Source of the DNA: Cohnella nanjingensis
GTDB taxonomy: Bacteria; Bacillota; Bacilli; Paenibacillales; Paenibacillaceae
Assembly (NCBI RefSeq): GCF_014212125.1
Contig: NZ_JACJVP010000029.1
Span: forward strand, 50,772-114,771
Direction of reading: 5' to 3'
DNA: 64,000 nucleotides
Position numbers and translations under genes: made by a program
The notes under the pieces: model-generated
What the model was told of the DNA's origin: nothing
The model's database searches: none
Seen by the model: the letters and a program-made list of their open reading frames with translations, nothing else
Part shown: positions 48,562 through 58,556 of the stretch, piece by piece
Layout of the letters: each line of letters opens with the position of its first letter
Position numbering within the stretch: position 1 is the stretch's first letter

Positions 48562-49455
48562 ATGACGGATATCAGCTTGGGGATCTACGCGGCGGCGGGA
48601 TGGGTCGTTCAGTTCGTCCTAGCGGCATGCGGGTTCGGTGCGCTGCTGCGCCTGTTGCTCTATCGCAGGCCGAGATGGCGCGTCGCCATCAAAGGCTGGC
48701 GGCTGCGGGAGCCGCCGCTCTGGTGGCTGCGCAGCATGCGATGCGACGCCGAGAGCACGGCGCTCCAAGAGCGCCGGATGCTGCTCGCCGGCTGCGGCAT
48801 TCGCGTGGCGCCCGCGCTGTACCTGGCCGTCCGACGGAGCGCCATCGCGCTCTCGGCCGCGGCCGCGGCGGCAGGCTATGCGCTGGGGCGGGCCGGCTGG
48901 ATCTCGCCGGCGCTGACCTGGAACGCGCTGTTCCTGTTCGTGCTGCTGGGGGCTGGCGCGCTGTTCGATCGTCCCTATCTGGAGGCGATCCAACGATACC
49001 GGACCGACCGGATTCGCCGGGAGATCGTCGCCGTCGTCAGCCAGTTGCTGTACTATACGGGGTCCCGCTTGCATCTGCACGGCAAGCTGATGCGGTGCCT
49101 GCCCCATACCCGGCTGATCCGCGGAGAGATGCAGCTATTGCTGAACGAATGGTATCACGACGCGGATGCGGCGCTCGGACGGTTCAAGACCCGGCTAGGG
49201 ACGCAGGAGGCCTTCGGCTTCACGGAGACGGTCCGCTCTCTGCGGCTCTATGAGAGCAGCGAAGTTTACGGGATGCTCCGGGAGGTCGTGAGCGAGTACA
49301 AGGCCAATATCGAGCTGGCCAAGGCCGGCCGCAAGGAGACGACCTCCTACGTGCTTTTCGTGCTCGCGGGCATTCCGATCCTGTATACGTTTCAGATCTT
49401 CCTGTACCCCTGGGTGCAGGAAGCGCAGCGCTTGTTCGACGCTTTGAATCCATAG
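48562..49455 (+). CDS. tadC: Tad pilus membrane platform protein TadC
   Basis: 297 aa, ATG 48562 after GGAGAGGAGGAACC. N-terminal helix, two central helices (~90-140), a helical cytoplasmic domain and a C-terminal helix (SYVLFVLAGIPILYTFQIFL). Partner of TadB. Confidence 0.82.
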   Translation: MTDISLGIYAAAGWVVQFVLAACGFGALLRLLLYRRPRWRVAIKGWRLREPPLWWLRSMRCDAESTALQERRMLLAGCGIRVAPALYLAVRRSAIALSAAAAAAGYALGRAGWISPALTWNALFLFVLLGAGALFDRPYLEAIQRYRTDRIRREIVAVVSQLLYYTGSRLHLHGKLMRCLPHTRLIRGEMQLLLNEWYHDADAALGRFKTRLGTQEAFGFTETVRSLRLYESSEVYGMLREVVSEYKANIELAKAGRKETTSYVLFVLAGIPILYTFQIFLYPWVQEAQRLFDALNP

Positions 49456-49483
49456 TTTGAATCCATAGAAAGGAGGTGCGACA

Positions 49484-49633
49484 ATGCGGAACATTCTGAT
49501 CACCGTCATGATGCTGATCGTCGTAGCTTTGCTGTTCAACACGATCATCGCGAACGACACGACCGGCACCAAAGCGCGCATCCAGACGCACGGCAGCACG
49601 GCCAATACGACGCTGGGGAACATGGAACCGTAA
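49484..49633 (+). CDS. Small pilin-like peptide 1, 49 aa
   Basis: ATG 49484 after AAAGGAGGTGCGAC. Begins MRNILITVMMLIVVALLF, then a hydrophilic Thr/Asn tail. It is a paralogue of the next gene. It sits where Flp pilins are found but lacks the usual Gly...Glu-Tyr processing motif, so its role as a pilin is uncertain. Confidence 0.6.
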   Translation: MRNILITVMMLIVVALLFNTIIANDTTGTKARIQTHGSTANTTLGNMEP

Positions 49634-49649
49634 GCGAAGGAGGGGCAAG

Positions 49650-49796
49650 ATGCGGCAGATCTTAATTACCGTGATGCTGATCTTAACCGTCGTCGCGATC
49701 TATACGGCCGTCGTGGGCGGCGACGGGGGGATGCGGGCGCAGATTCGATCGTCGGGATCGGGCATGGCGGGCGCGATCTCCAGGGTTAGCCCATGA
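49650..49796 (+). CDS. Small pilin-like peptide 2, 48 aa
   Basis: ATG 49650 after CGAAGGAGGGGCAAG. MRQILITVMLILTVVAIY start, Gly/Ser-rich tail. Clearly duplicated from or with the gene at 49484. Stop overlaps the next start (ATGA). Confidence 0.6.
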   Translation: MRQILITVMLILTVVAIYTAVVGGDGGMRAQIRSSGSGMAGAISRVSP

Positions 49797-50218
49797 AGCA
49801 GTTGCTCGTCTTCGTGCTGTTCGCGGGGATCTTCTGCTGGTTGATGTTCTCCCCGATCTACAAGCACGTCTGGGTGATTCGCCAAGCGCTGCTGCAGCAA
49901 GAAGCGGATTACCTGCTCGAGATCGGCGCGAGCGGCCGATACGGCTATATCGACGGGGCGATGGTCGGCGAGTCGCGGACGAGGCTCGCCAGTTACGGCT
50001 TCCAGCCCGCAATGCTCATCTATGAAGTCGGTTCGACGACCGGGCAGGAAGGAGACGATCCTTCGTCGCCGCTGCCGCGCGGAACCGGACTGAAGCTGGT
50101 TATTCGCTATCCTTACGAAGGGTTGTTGAACATCGACCGGCTGATCGGCGTCGAGCCGCCGTCCGCAGACGCCCGCATGGCGGCTGCCGGCATGAAGATG
50201 AGCGAGTACGTGCCATAG
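49793..50218 (+). CDS. TadE-like pseudopilin candidate, 141 aa
   Basis: One N-terminal helix (LLVFVLFAGIFCWLMF) and an outer domain. Placed after TadC and the small peptides, as minor pseudopilins are. Sequence family not certain. Confidence 0.6.
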   Translation: MKQLLVFVLFAGIFCWLMFSPIYKHVWVIRQALLQQEADYLLEIGASGRYGYIDGAMVGESRTRLASYGFQPAMLIYEVGSTTGQEGDDPSSPLPRGTGLKLVIRYPYEGLLNIDRLIGVEPPSADARMAAAGMKMSEYVP

Positions 50219-50233
50219 GCAGAGGGGACAGAG

Positions 50234-50719
50234 ATGCACAAACTGTTGTTCGGCGTGTTGATGATCGTCGTCTGGTGGATGCTGCACGGAGTGCAAATGG
50301 ACGAAGAATTGGCGATGGGGACGCTGCACGAGGGCAAGCGCGCCATCGACCGCGCCGCGCATGCGGCCGCCCAACAAGTAGATCGCGACAAGTTGGAGTG
50401 GGGCGTCTTGTCCATCTCGTCCGCGGCAGCCCGGACGACGGCGATGGATTACTTGCAGGCGAACCTGCGGCTGGGGACCGATCTCGAGCCGCAGCCGGGC
50501 AGTTGGCTGCGCGAGGGGCTGGAGGTGCGCGTCTTTCAAGTCATTAACGAAGACGTCACGTTTCCCTATACTTACCGGAATCCCGAATACGGCTACGAGG
50601 TGACGCTGGATCGTCCGGGCGTCGTCCTGATCGCGCATATGAAGTATCCGCGCATCTTCGGCATACTCGCCCCCGTCGAATGGGACCTCAAAGGGACGGC
50701 CGAACTCGTTTACACTTGA
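50234..50719 (+). CDS. TadE/TadG-like pseudopilin candidate, 161 aa
   Basis: ATG 50234 after AGAGGGGACAG. N-terminal helix (LLFGVLMIVVWWML), then AIDRAAHAAAQQVDRDKL, which resembles the Ala-rich helix after the membrane segment in TadE/TadG-type proteins. Last gene of the pilus operon. Confidence 0.6.
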   Translation: MHKLLFGVLMIVVWWMLHGVQMDEELAMGTLHEGKRAIDRAAHAAAQQVDRDKLEWGVLSISSAAARTTAMDYLQANLRLGTDLEPQPGSWLREGLEVRVFQVINEDVTFPYTYRNPEYGYEVTLDRPGVVLIAHMKYPRIFGILAPVEWDLKGTAELVYT

Positions 50720-50824
50720 ATGGAGAGCCGATTCCTGACGCCTTCTCTTGCATTTTTGGACATTGCGGAACTTTTTTAGTAGGATAGAGCTACGTCCGCG
50801 TTCAACAAGGGGAGGGAGAACCGC

Positions 50825-51202
50825 GTGCTGAAACTGGGAGAAAAGATCGTCATCGTAGGCGACCGCTTCGAGCAGCATTTGCCGGTCGGGGAATACGGCT
50901 ACGTTATCGCTTACGATCGGAACAACGACAGCGCCTTCGACTATATCATCCGGGTTCCCAGAGCGAACCGCCAGTTCTACGTGCCTGCATCGGACGTCGA
51001 GCTGGAGGAATTGCTGTTGGAGCAAGAAGCGGAGCGGATCGGCCGGGAAGCGCTGATCGATTATGCGCTGGCCACGCGCAACGAGGAACTGTTCAAGCGC
51101 ATCATGAACGGGGACGAAGAGCCCGCCGAGGAAGAAACGGCCAAGGAAGCGCTCAGCCGGGAGGAGTTCATCCGGCAGGTCAATCTCAAAGCCTGGATCT
51201 AA
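50825..51202 (+). CDS. Conserved hypothetical protein, 125 aa
   Basis: GTG 50825 after GGGGAGGGAGAACC. Beta-rich first part (KIVIVGDRFEQHLPVGEYGYVIAYDRN) and an acidic helical C-terminus. Followed by a strong terminator, so a single-gene unit. No function recognised. Confidence 0.65.
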   Translation: MLKLGEKIVIVGDRFEQHLPVGEYGYVIAYDRNNDSAFDYIIRVPRANRQFYVPASDVELEELLLEQEAERIGREALIDYALATRNEELFKRIMNGDEEPAEEETAKEALSREEFIRQVNLKAWI

Positions 51203-51227
51203 ACGATAGCACGACGCCACGACAAGG

Positions 51228-51267
51228 GAAGCCCGCCGGTTCGAATGAGCCGGCGGGCTTCTATTTT
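51228..51267 (+). terminator. Terminator with 12-bp stem
   Basis: GAAGCCCGCCGG/CCGGCGGGCTTC followed by TATTTTA. Confidence 0.85.
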
Positions 51268-51325
51268 ACTTGCAGGGATGTTCGTATTCGTCAGTATCCG
51301 TCGCTTAGACGAATAGAGTAAAAAC

Positions 51326-51754
51326 TCAAGCCTGCGCCTGATGGGCGACCGCCCGAACCTCAACGTCGATGTCGCCCCGCGTCGCCTTCGAGTAGGGGCA
51401 AGTCTCGTGCGCCTTGTCGGCGACTTCGCGGGTCTGCTCCTCGCTGAGACCGGGGATGTAGACGTCGAGCCGGACGGAGAGCCGGTAGCCCTCCTCTTCG
51501 CCCTTCATTAACGTGACGTTCGCCGTCACTTCGGAGTCCTCGCAGTCCAAACGACGGCTCTTGGCGACAGCTTTCACCGCGCTGTGGAAGCAGGCGCCGT
51601 AGCCGGCCGCGAACAGCTGCTCCGGATTCGTAGGGCCTTCGGCGGCGGCTTCGTTCGGCGCCGACAGCTTCAAGTTCAGTCGTCCGTCCGAAGAACGGAC
51701 GAAGCCTTCGCGTCCGCCGCGGGAAGTAACGTGTGCCGTATAGAGAGATTCCAT
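51326..51754 (-). CDS. Ohr/OsmC family organic hydroperoxide reductase
   Basis: 142 aa, ATG 51754 after AAAGGAGCG. Ohr hallmarks: first redox cysteine in GYGACFHSAV and second in CPYSKAT. It reduces organic peroxides with lipoyl thiols. The start at 51754 fits the family length; an upstream in-frame extension to 51820 lacks a ribosome site. Confidence 0.9.
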   Translation of the reverse strand: MESLYTAHVTSRGGREGFVRSSDGRLNLKLSAPNEAAAEGPTNPEQLFAAGYGACFHSAVKAVAKSRRLDCEDSEVTANVTLMKGEEEGYRLSVRLDVYIPGLSEEQTREVADKAHETCPYSKATRGDIDVEVRAVAHQAQA

Positions 51755-51841
51755 CTCGATCGCTCCTTTTTCTTCATCTAATATGGCGTCGTATCCATGA
51801 TGTTTGTCTCGATTGGTCATCCGGCCCTGAGACAGGGGGAC

Positions 51842-52900
51842 TTACGCCCGCGCGGTCACCCGCGTCGGCATCGGTACGGGGGAGGGCTTCCCGAACAGGT
51901 AGCCCTGCAACAGCGGAACCCCAGCGTTCCTTAAATATTGCCACTCTTCGTCCCGTTCGACGCCTTCCGCCAGCACGACCCCGTGGAAGCGGGAGGCGCG
52001 TTCCATCACGTCCTCGATATGGCGCTGCTTGCGTTCGTCGGCATGGCAACCGCTCACCCATTTGCGGTCGAGCTTGACGTAGTCCGGCTTCAGCTCATCC
52101 ATTACATCCAGCGTCGCATAGCCGTCGCCGACGTCATCCATCGCCAGGCGAATGCCTTGTCTGCGATAGGCCGCGAACACCCGCTTCAAATGATCGAGAT
52201 CGTCCAGGCGTTCGGTCTCCACCACTTCGAAGACGAAGTCGGCGGGATCCATGCCGCTCATCAGGATCTGTTCGAACGTCGTCTGCAAGCAAGCTTCGGG
52301 GCGGTAGATCGACGAAGGCAGGAAGTTGATGAACTTCTTCACGCCGGCGGGAACTTGCCGTTTCGCCAGACGGATGGCGCTGCCGCGCGCCTCGCGATCC
52401 AGGAACGAATGCAGCCCCGCTTCGCGGGCCGCCGAGAACAGTTCGGCCGGACGGAAAGGCGGATGGTCCGGCAGCGGCCGGAGCAAGAACTCATACCCGA
52501 TCGCCGTGCCGTTCAACTGTACGATCGGCTGCATATAGCTGGAGAAGCGCTTGTTCAGAATATAATCGATGACTTCGTGCGGACCGACTCTTGCGAAGAG
52601 GCGTCCGATCGGCACCCATCCGTCCGACTCGTCGGCTGGGTTATCCGCTTCTTCTTCGTAGGAGATTCTGCATCTAAGGTTATCTCCAAGATGAGGCTGC
52701 AGCTTGCGCTGTACGCCGTTCAAGATCTGCAGCAATTGCTGATGGTTGTCGTATCGGATGCCCCATGTGGCTTGCGACTCGTTACGCGGACCGACAAGTT
52801 CATCAAGAATGGCGACGGCGCCCAATTCGTCGGCGGCGAATTCCACGTGGCCGCAGTCGCGAAGGGGCGCGTGACGTTGACAAGTATGGTAGCGTACCAT
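51842..52900 (-). CDS. EAL-domain cyclic-di-GMP phosphodiesterase
   Basis: 352 aa, ATG 52900. The N-terminal ~100 residues include a Cys/His-bearing segment of unknown role. EAL domain ~110-345: YEFLLR in place of E-A-L-x-R, INFLPSS, EVVETE, DDVGDGYA, KLDRKW, LAEGVE and LQGYLFG. The metal- and substrate-binding Glu, Asn, Asp, Lys and Gln positions are kept, so it should hydrolyse c-di-GMP. Confidence 0.88.
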   Translation of the reverse strand: MVRYHTCQRHAPLRDCGHVEFAADELGAVAILDELVGPRNESQATWGIRYDNHQQLLQILNGVQRKLQPHLGDNLRCRISYEEEADNPADESDGWVPIGRLFARVGPHEVIDYILNKRFSSYMQPIVQLNGTAIGYEFLLRPLPDHPPFRPAELFSAAREAGLHSFLDREARGSAIRLAKRQVPAGVKKFINFLPSSIYRPEACLQTTFEQILMSGMDPADFVFEVVETERLDDLDHLKRVFAAYRRQGIRLAMDDVGDGYATLDVMDELKPDYVKLDRKWVSGCHADERKQRHIEDVMERASRFHGVVLAEGVERDEEWQYLRNAGVPLLQGYLFGKPSPVPMPTRVTARA

Positions 52901-53121
52901 AACCGGTGTACCCTCCTCGTCTTGAGATGATCTTCACTTCTTCCCGACACTTCACCTATTTAAGTATTCCCCGAACTTGTCCGATATGAAACGAATTTGC
53001 GGAACGAACGGGAAGGGCGGCGCTTCGGCGGGCCATCTTCGCCGCTCGCTGGGCGGGTCCATTGCGCGGTTATCCGGGGAGGATCCCAAATCGGGATGAA
53101 GGCGAAGCCGTTTTTACTTGA

Positions 53122-53150
53122 TTGAGTTCAATCCGCTTGTCCGATATAAT
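53122..53150 (+). promoter_or_regulatory. Promoter of gatCAB
   Basis: TTGAGT, 17 bp, TATAAT, 46 bp before the gatC start. Confidence 0.7.
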
Positions 53151-53195
53151 AATGAGAATGACTGGATTGATAGCACGACGGGAGGTCCACGTACG

Positions 53196-53483
53196 ATGAG
53201 CATTACGGTAAAAGACGTCGAGCATGTCGCCAACCTGGCGCGCCTGACGCTGTCCGAGGCGGAGAAAGAGCAGTTCGCGGGACAATTGAACGCCATCTTG
53301 AAATACGCGGAGAAGTTGAACGGCCTGGACACGACGGGCATCGAACCGACCAGCCATGTGCTTCCTCTGGCGAATGTGATGCGCGACGACGAGCCGCGGG
53401 AGTCGCTCCCGCTCGAGAAGGCGCTGCGCAACGCGCCGGACGAAGAGGACGGCCAGTTCAAAGTGCCGGCTGTATTGGAATAG
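53196..53483 (+). CDS. gatC: Asp-tRNA(Asn)/Glu-tRNA(Gln) amidotransferase subunit C
   Basis: 95 aa, ATG 53196 after GGGAGGTCC. Family pattern [20 protein letters not shown] and [12 protein letters not shown]. It stabilises the GatA-GatB interface. First gene of gatCAB. Confidence 0.96.
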   Translation: MSITVKDVEHVANLARLTLSEAEKEQFAGQLNAILKYAEKLNGLDTTGIEPTSHVLPLANVMRDDEPRESLPLEKALRNAPDEEDGQFKVPAVLE

Positions 53484-53505
53484 CTTATCTAAGGAGGAAC
53501 ACGCG

Positions 53506-54960
53506 TTGTCTTTGTTCAACTTGCGGTTGTCGGAAGTACATAACCGACTTCACCATAGAGATTTGTCTGTCGCGGAGCTCGTCGAAGCTTCGCTTGCGCG
53601 CATCGGCGAGACGGACGGCGATATTGGCGCCTTCCTGACGCTGGACGAAGCGGGCGCCCGCGCCCAGGCCAAGGCGCTGGACGATGCGGCCGGCCCGGAG
53701 CGTGGCCTGCTATTCGGCCTGCCGGCCGGCATTAAGGACAATATCGTCACCGAAGGGCTGCGCACGACTTGCGCCAGCCAATTCCTGTCCAACTACGATC
53801 CGATCTACGACGCGACCGTCGTCCAGAAGCTGAAGGACGCCCAATCCGTCACGGTCGGCAAGCTGAACATGGACGAGTTCGCCATGGGCGGCTCCAACGA
53901 GAACTCCTCCTTTCACGTTACCCGCAACCCGTGGGACAAGGACCGGGTGCCCGGCGGCTCCAGCGGCGGCTCCGCCGCGTCCGTCGCCGCGGGCCAAGTC
54001 TACTTCTCGCTCGGCTCCGATACCGGCGGCTCGATCCGCCAGCCGGCGGCCTATTGCGGCATCGTCGGCTTGAAGCCGACGTATGGCCTCGTGTCCCGCT
54101 ACGGCCTCGTGGCGTTCGCTTCGTCGCTGGACCAGATCGGCCCCCTGACGAAGAACGTCGAAGACGCGGCCTACGTGCTCCAGGCGATCGCCGGACACGA
54201 TCCGCGCGACACGACGTCGGCGAACGTGTCGATCCCGGACTACGCTTCCGCGCTGACGGGCGACGCGAAGGGACTTAAGATCGGCGTTCCGAAGGAGTAC
54301 CTCGGCGAAGGGATCGACCCGCAGGTGAAGGCCCGCGTCATGGAGGCGCTCCGGGTGTTCGAATCCATGGGCGCCGTCTGGGAAGAGATCTCCCTGCCGC
54401 ACACGGACTACGCGATCGCGACTTATTATTTGCTCGCTTCGTCCGAAGCATCCTCGAACCTCGCCCGGTTCGACGGCGTCCGCTACGGCGTGCGCGCGGA
54501 CAACCCGGACAATCTGCTGGAGCTCTACAAGCGCTCCCGGAGCGAAGGCTTCGGGCCGGAAGTGAAGCGGCGCATCATGCTGGGCACGTACGCGCTCAGC
54601 TCCGGGTATTACGATGCCTATTATAAGAAGGCCCAGCAGGTCCGCACGCTCATCAAGCGCGACTTCGATCAAGCCTTCGAGAAATACGATCTCATCATCG
54701 GTCCGACGGCGCCGACGACGGCTTTCCGCATCGGAGAGCAAGTCGGCGACCCGCTCACGATGTATCTGAACGATATCTGCACGATCCCGGTGAGCTTGGC
54801 CGGCGTGCCTGCCATTAGCGTGCCGTGCGGTCTGGCGGACGGCCTCCCGGTCGGTCTGCAGATCATCGGCAAGCCGTTCGACGAGTCGACCGTGCTGCGC
54901 GCGGCCCACGCCTACGAAGGGCAAACCGAACATCATCAGCTGCGCCCGGCGCTGACCTAG
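53506..54960 (+). CDS. gatA: Amidotransferase subunit A
   Basis: 484 aa, TTG 53506 after AAGGAGG. Amidase signature with the Ser-cisSer-Lys triad: GIKDNI (Lys), [15 protein letters not shown] and [12 protein letters not shown]. It releases ammonia from glutamine for GatB. Confidence 0.97.
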   Translation: MSLFNLRLSEVHNRLHHRDLSVAELVEASLARIGETDGDIGAFLTLDEAGARAQAKALDDAAGPERGLLFGLPAGIKDNIVTEGLRTTCASQFLSNYDPIYDATVVQKLKDAQSVTVGKLNMDEFAMGGSNENSSFHVTRNPWDKDRVPGGSSGGSAASVAAGQVYFSLGSDTGGSIRQPAAYCGIVGLKPTYGLVSRYGLVAFASSLDQIGPLTKNVEDAAYVLQAIAGHDPRDTTSANVSIPDYASALTGDAKGLKIGVPKEYLGEGIDPQVKARVMEALRVFESMGAVWEEISLPHTDYAIATYYLLASSEASSNLARFDGVRYGVRADNPDNLLELYKRSRSEGFGPEVKRRIMLGTYALSSGYYDAYYKKAQQVRTLIKRDFDQAFEKYDLIIGPTAPTTAFRIGEQVGDPLTMYLNDICTIPVSLAGVPAISVPCGLADGLPVGLQIIGKPFDESTVLRAAHAYEGQTEHHQLRPALT

Positions 54961-54971
54961 GAGGAGCCACC

Positions 54972-56414
54972 ATGTCTGTCGTTTCCAAATACGAGACGGT
55001 CGTGGGACTGGAAGTGCACGTCGAGCTGCACACGAAGTCCAAGATCTTCTGCGGCTGCGCGACCTCGTTCGGCGCGCCGCCCAATACGAATACTTGCCCG
55101 GTCTGCCTCGGACACCCCGGGGTGCTGCCGGTTCTGAACCGCCAAGCCGTCGAATACGCGATGAAGGCCGCGATGGCCATCAACTGCGAGATCGCGGAAT
55201 GGTGCAAGTTCGACCGCAAGAACTATTTCTACCCGGACTCGCCGAAGGCATACCAGATCTCGCAGTTCGACCAGCCGATCGGAAGCAACGGCTGGATCGA
55301 CATCGAGGTGAACGGCGAGACCAAGCGCATCGGTATTACGCGCCTTCATCTAGAGGAAGATGCCGGCAAGCTGACCCATATCGACGGGGGCTACGGCTCG
55401 CTCGCGGACTTCAACCGGGTCGGCACGCCGCTCGTGGAGATCGTCTCCGAGCCGGATATCCGCTCGCCGGAGGAAGCCAAGGCGTACCTCGAGAAGCTGA
55501 AGGCGATCATGCAATATTGCGACGTGTCCGACGTCAAGATGGAGGAAGGCAGCCTCCGCTGCGACGCGAACGTGAGCATCCGGCCTCGCGGCCAGGAAGC
55601 GTTCGGCACGCGGACCGAGCTGAAGAACATGAACTCCTTCCGCGGCGTTCAGCGCGGTCTCGAATATGAAGTCATGCGTCAAGCGGACGTGCTCGACGGC
55701 GGCGGCCGCGTCGTCCAAGAGACGCGCCGTTGGGACGAGTCCCAAGGCAAGACGTTCAGCATGCGGAGCAAGGAAGAAGCGCACGATTACCGCTACTTCC
55801 CGGATCCCGACCTCGTCCGCGTCCATATCGATGCGGCGTGGAGGGACCGCGTCCGGGCGTCGATCCCCGAGCTGCCGGACGCCCGTCAGGCGCGATATAC
55901 GTCGCAGTACGGCCTGCCGTCGTACGATGCGGGGGTCATCACCTCTTCGATGAAGCTCGCGAACTTCTTCGAGGAGAGCTTGAAGTATACGAGCGACGCG
56001 AAGGCGTCCGCGAACTGGATCATGGGCGACTTGCTCGGTTACCTGAACGCGAACAACTTGGAGATCGAACAGGTGAAGATCACGGGCCAAGGGCTCGGCG
56101 AGATGATCCAGTTGATCGAGAAGGGCACGATCAGCACCAAGATCGCCAAGACGGTGTTCAAGGGGATGCTGGAGTCCGGCAAGCTGCCGCAGCAGATCGT
56201 CGAAGAGCAAGGCCTCGTACAGATCAGCGACGAAGGCGCGATCCTGTCCATCGTCGACGCCGTCATCGCCGCCAACCCGCAGTCCGTGGAGGACTTCCGC
56301 GGCGGCAAGGACAAGGCGATCGGCTTCCTCGTCGGCCAGATCATGAAGGAGACGAAGGGCAAGGCGAATCCCGGGCTGGTCAACAAGCTACTCATGGATC
56401 GCCTCAAAGGATAA
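54972..56414 (+). CDS. gatB: Amidotransferase subunit B
   Basis: 480 aa, ATG 54972 after [30 protein letters not shown] start, the zinc cysteines in FCGCATSFG and CPVCLGHPG, and a YqeY-like C-terminal tail. It activates Glu- or Asp-tRNA and accepts ammonia. Confidence 0.97.
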   Translation: MSVVSKYETVVGLEVHVELHTKSKIFCGCATSFGAPPNTNTCPVCLGHPGVLPVLNRQAVEYAMKAAMAINCEIAEWCKFDRKNYFYPDSPKAYQISQFDQPIGSNGWIDIEVNGETKRIGITRLHLEEDAGKLTHIDGGYGSLADFNRVGTPLVEIVSEPDIRSPEEAKAYLEKLKAIMQYCDVSDVKMEEGSLRCDANVSIRPRGQEAFGTRTELKNMNSFRGVQRGLEYEVMRQADVLDGGGRVVQETRRWDESQGKTFSMRSKEEAHDYRYFPDPDLVRVHIDAAWRDRVRASIPELPDARQARYTSQYGLPSYDAGVITSSMKLANFFEESLKYTSDAKASANWIMGDLLGYLNANNLEIEQVKITGQGLGEMIQLIEKGTISTKIAKTVFKGMLESGKLPQQIVEEQGLVQISDEGAILSIVDAVIAANPQSVEDFRGGKDKAIGFLVGQIMKETKGKANPGLVNKLLMDRLKG

Positions 56415-56433
56415 TATATATTTTTAAAGAGAG

Positions 56434-56470
56434 AGACGGCGGACCTGTCCAAGGCGGGGAGGCCGTCTCT
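56434..56470 (+). terminator. Inverted repeat after gatB
   Basis: GAGACGGC/GCCGTCTC with a ~20-nt GC-rich loop and a short TT tail, 10 bp before the next ribosome site. A weak terminator or attenuator. Confidence 0.45.
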
Positions 56471-56486
56471 TGCGCTAAAAGGAGAG

Positions 56487-56963
56487 ATGGGCATGACCGC
56501 GATCATGCAGCTAGACCTGCGTAAGACGGAGGTCGCAGAGGAGCTGTGGCTGCTTCAACATGCGGCTTATCGGGTAGAGGCGGCCCTCATCGGCGTCCCC
56601 GATCTGCCTCCGTTGCGGGACACGGTGGCTACCCTGCAGGCCGCCAGGGAGACCTTCTGGGGCTGCCGCGACGAAGAAGGGGAACTGATCGGCGTGATCG
56701 CCACGGAACGGGAGAACGAGACCGAGGTGATCGCCCGGATGATGGTGCATCCGTCCCGGTTTCGCCAGGGGATCGCGGGCAAGCTGTTGGGCCATGTCCT
56801 CCAAGCTTCTCCGGCGTCTACCCCGTGGGAAGTGACCGCGGAGGAGCGGAACCTCCCCGCGATCGCCCTGTACGAGCGGTTCGGGTTCCGCGAGGCCGGC
56901 CGGTTCCGCCCGCGGGAGGATATCGGCATGATTCGGATGGTTCGTCCCGCAACCAAGACTTGA
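56487..56963 (+). CDS. GNAT-family N-acetyltransferase
   Basis: 158 aa, ATG 56487 after AAAGGAGAG. GNAT motif A MMVHPSRFRQGIAGKLLGHVL (R/Q-x-x-G-x-G/A) and motif B NLPAIALYERFGFREAGR. Transfers acetyl from acetyl-CoA; substrate unknown. Confidence 0.9.
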   Translation: MGMTAIMQLDLRKTEVAEELWLLQHAAYRVEAALIGVPDLPPLRDTVATLQAARETFWGCRDEEGELIGVIATERENETEVIARMMVHPSRFRQGIAGKLLGHVLQASPASTPWEVTAEERNLPAIALYERFGFREAGRFRPREDIGMIRMVRPATKT

Positions 56964-56991
56964 GTCGGGCTTGAACCCCGCCGCGAATCCG

Positions 56992-57021
56992 TTGAGGGGA
57001 TTGTAGAGCCAATGATACAAT
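56992..57021 (+). promoter_or_regulatory. Promoter of the MgtC-like gene
   Basis: TTGAGG, 18 bp, TACAAT, followed 25 bp later by the start. Confidence 0.6.
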
Positions 57022-57045
57022 GTGAAAAATAAGGCGGAGAAGTGT

Positions 57046-57741
57046 ATGCATAATCCATGGATCATTGACGATTGGCACTTGATGCTTCGCTTGTTGCTGT
57101 CGGTACTGCTCGGCGCGCTGATCGGATACGAACGGGAGAGAAAGAATCATGCGGCCGGTTTGCGGACGCACACGCTGGTCTGTCTGGGATCCAGCCTCAT
57201 TATGGTGTTATCCATTTACGGTTTTCCCGAATTCGTCAATCTGCCGGGCGTGAACCGGGATCCCGCGCGCCTTGCCGCGCAAGCGATTACGGGGATCGGC
57301 TTCCTGGGCGCCGGCACGATCATGTTCACCGGCAAGTCGATCACCGGTCTGACGACGGCCGCATCCTTGTGGGTCGTGATGGCGATCGGGCTGGCGGTAG
57401 GAGCGGGTTTTTACCTGGCCGCGGCTTTCTCCGTTTTTCTCGCGCTAATCGTGCTCTGGGGCTTGAATATCTTGGAGAAGCGGTTCGTGAACCACCCGGG
57501 CGAGCATGTCTTCACGGTTACCGTCGACGCGAACAATGTCACGACCGAGCCGATGCAGAGGCTGTTGCAGCAAAGCGGAGCCAAGCTGATGCGGGTTCAG
57601 TTCGACGAAGTGACCGATCATATGCGCGGCAATTCGCTCATGCGCATTCGCTTAACGGTGCGCTTGCCGAACACGCAGATGCTAGGGATCGCCGAACAGC
57701 TGCGGACGATGTCGGGCGTTACGGCCGTGTCCGCGGAATAA
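57046..57741 (+). CDS. MgtC/SapB family membrane protein
   Basis: 231 aa, ATG 57046 after AAGGCGGAG. Conserved MgtC core LLGALIGYERERKNHAAGLRTHTLVCLGS and AQAITGIGFLGAGTI, four to five helices, and an ACT-like C-terminal domain. Linked to magnesium homeostasis in other bacteria. Confidence 0.92.
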   Translation: MHNPWIIDDWHLMLRLLLSVLLGALIGYERERKNHAAGLRTHTLVCLGSSLIMVLSIYGFPEFVNLPGVNRDPARLAAQAITGIGFLGAGTIMFTGKSITGLTTAASLWVVMAIGLAVGAGFYLAAAFSVFLALIVLWGLNILEKRFVNHPGEHVFTVTVDANNVTTEPMQRLLQQSGAKLMRVQFDEVTDHMRGNSLMRIRLTVRLPNTQMLGIAEQLRTMSGVTAVSAE

Positions 57742-57777
57742 CAGAAACTATCCATTTCAATTTCGGAGGATGAGAAC

Positions 57778-58434
57778 ATGAACGAGTCGAACGAATGGCA
57801 GCAGCAGCCGCCCCAATCACCGCCTAATCCGGAACGGGGCCCGAATACGGAGCCTCCTTGGGGCGCATCCGGCTCCGTCCCCCTTCCTCCGGGATACCGG
57901 CATGATTACGAGATGCCTCAACGGTCGAAACGGAGCAAACTGCTCGCCGGCTTATTCGCGTTCTTTATTCCGGGCACCGGACATATGTATCTGGGACTCA
58001 TGGCAAAGGGCGTCGTGATCATGCTGTTCCTGGCGCTGAACATCTGCGGCGTCGTATTCGTGGCGAACGAGAACTCGAATAACGTCTTGACGATCGTCCT
58101 GCTCAGTCTGCTCCTGCCGATCATCTACTTCTACAATATCTTCGATGCGGTACAGAGCGCGGAAGCGGTCAACGAACGGATAGCGGCAGGGCCCGCATAC
58201 CCGTACGGCCCCGGCTGGAACGGCCGCGCCAACGGGCGCGATGCCGATCCCCGCGCGGTGCCGGCGCTCAGCATCGTCCTGCTGGCTGCGGGCGGCGCGA
58301 TCCTGCTCGGAATGGCGAATATCCGCTGGCTGTTCCATTCGGCAGGGTCGATGATTGGGGCGCTGATCCTGATCGGCGCCGGCGCCGTGCTCTGGCTCTG
58401 GGAGCGTCGCGGTCACCCCGGCGGCAAGGAATGA
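57778..58434 (+). CDS. Membrane protein with Pro-rich N-terminus
   Basis: 218 aa, ATG 57778 after TCGGAGGATGAGAAC. A Pro/Gln-rich cytoplasmic start, TM2-like segment LLAGLFAFFIPGTGHMYLGL, then helices near ~80-125 and two at the C-terminus. Function unknown. Confidence 0.78.
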   Translation: MNESNEWQQQPPQSPPNPERGPNTEPPWGASGSVPLPPGYRHDYEMPQRSKRSKLLAGLFAFFIPGTGHMYLGLMAKGVVIMLFLALNICGVVFVANENSNNVLTIVLLSLLLPIIYFYNIFDAVQSAEAVNERIAAGPAYPYGPGWNGRANGRDADPRAVPALSIVLLAAGGAILLGMANIRWLFHSAGSMIGALILIGAGAVLWLWERRGHPGGKE

Positions 58435-58503
58435 CGGAAGCTCGGGCATCGCGTCCGGCTTCGGATCGCCATTCATTCGGGCGGACAGAGGCGCCATCTT
58501 CCA

Positions 58504-58533
58504 TTGACAATTCTGAAAACGAACACGTACAAT
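58504..58533 (+). promoter_or_regulatory. Promoter of perR
   Basis: TTGACA, 18 bp, TACAAT. No obvious PerR box within it. Confidence 0.65.
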
Positions 58534-58556
58534 GGTGCTAACTTGAAGGAAAGGCT

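Noticed and set aside
51938..52930. 330-aa plus-strand ORF opposite the EAL gene
   Set aside because: The minus-strand EAL protein has all catalytic motifs; the opposite frame is a shadow.
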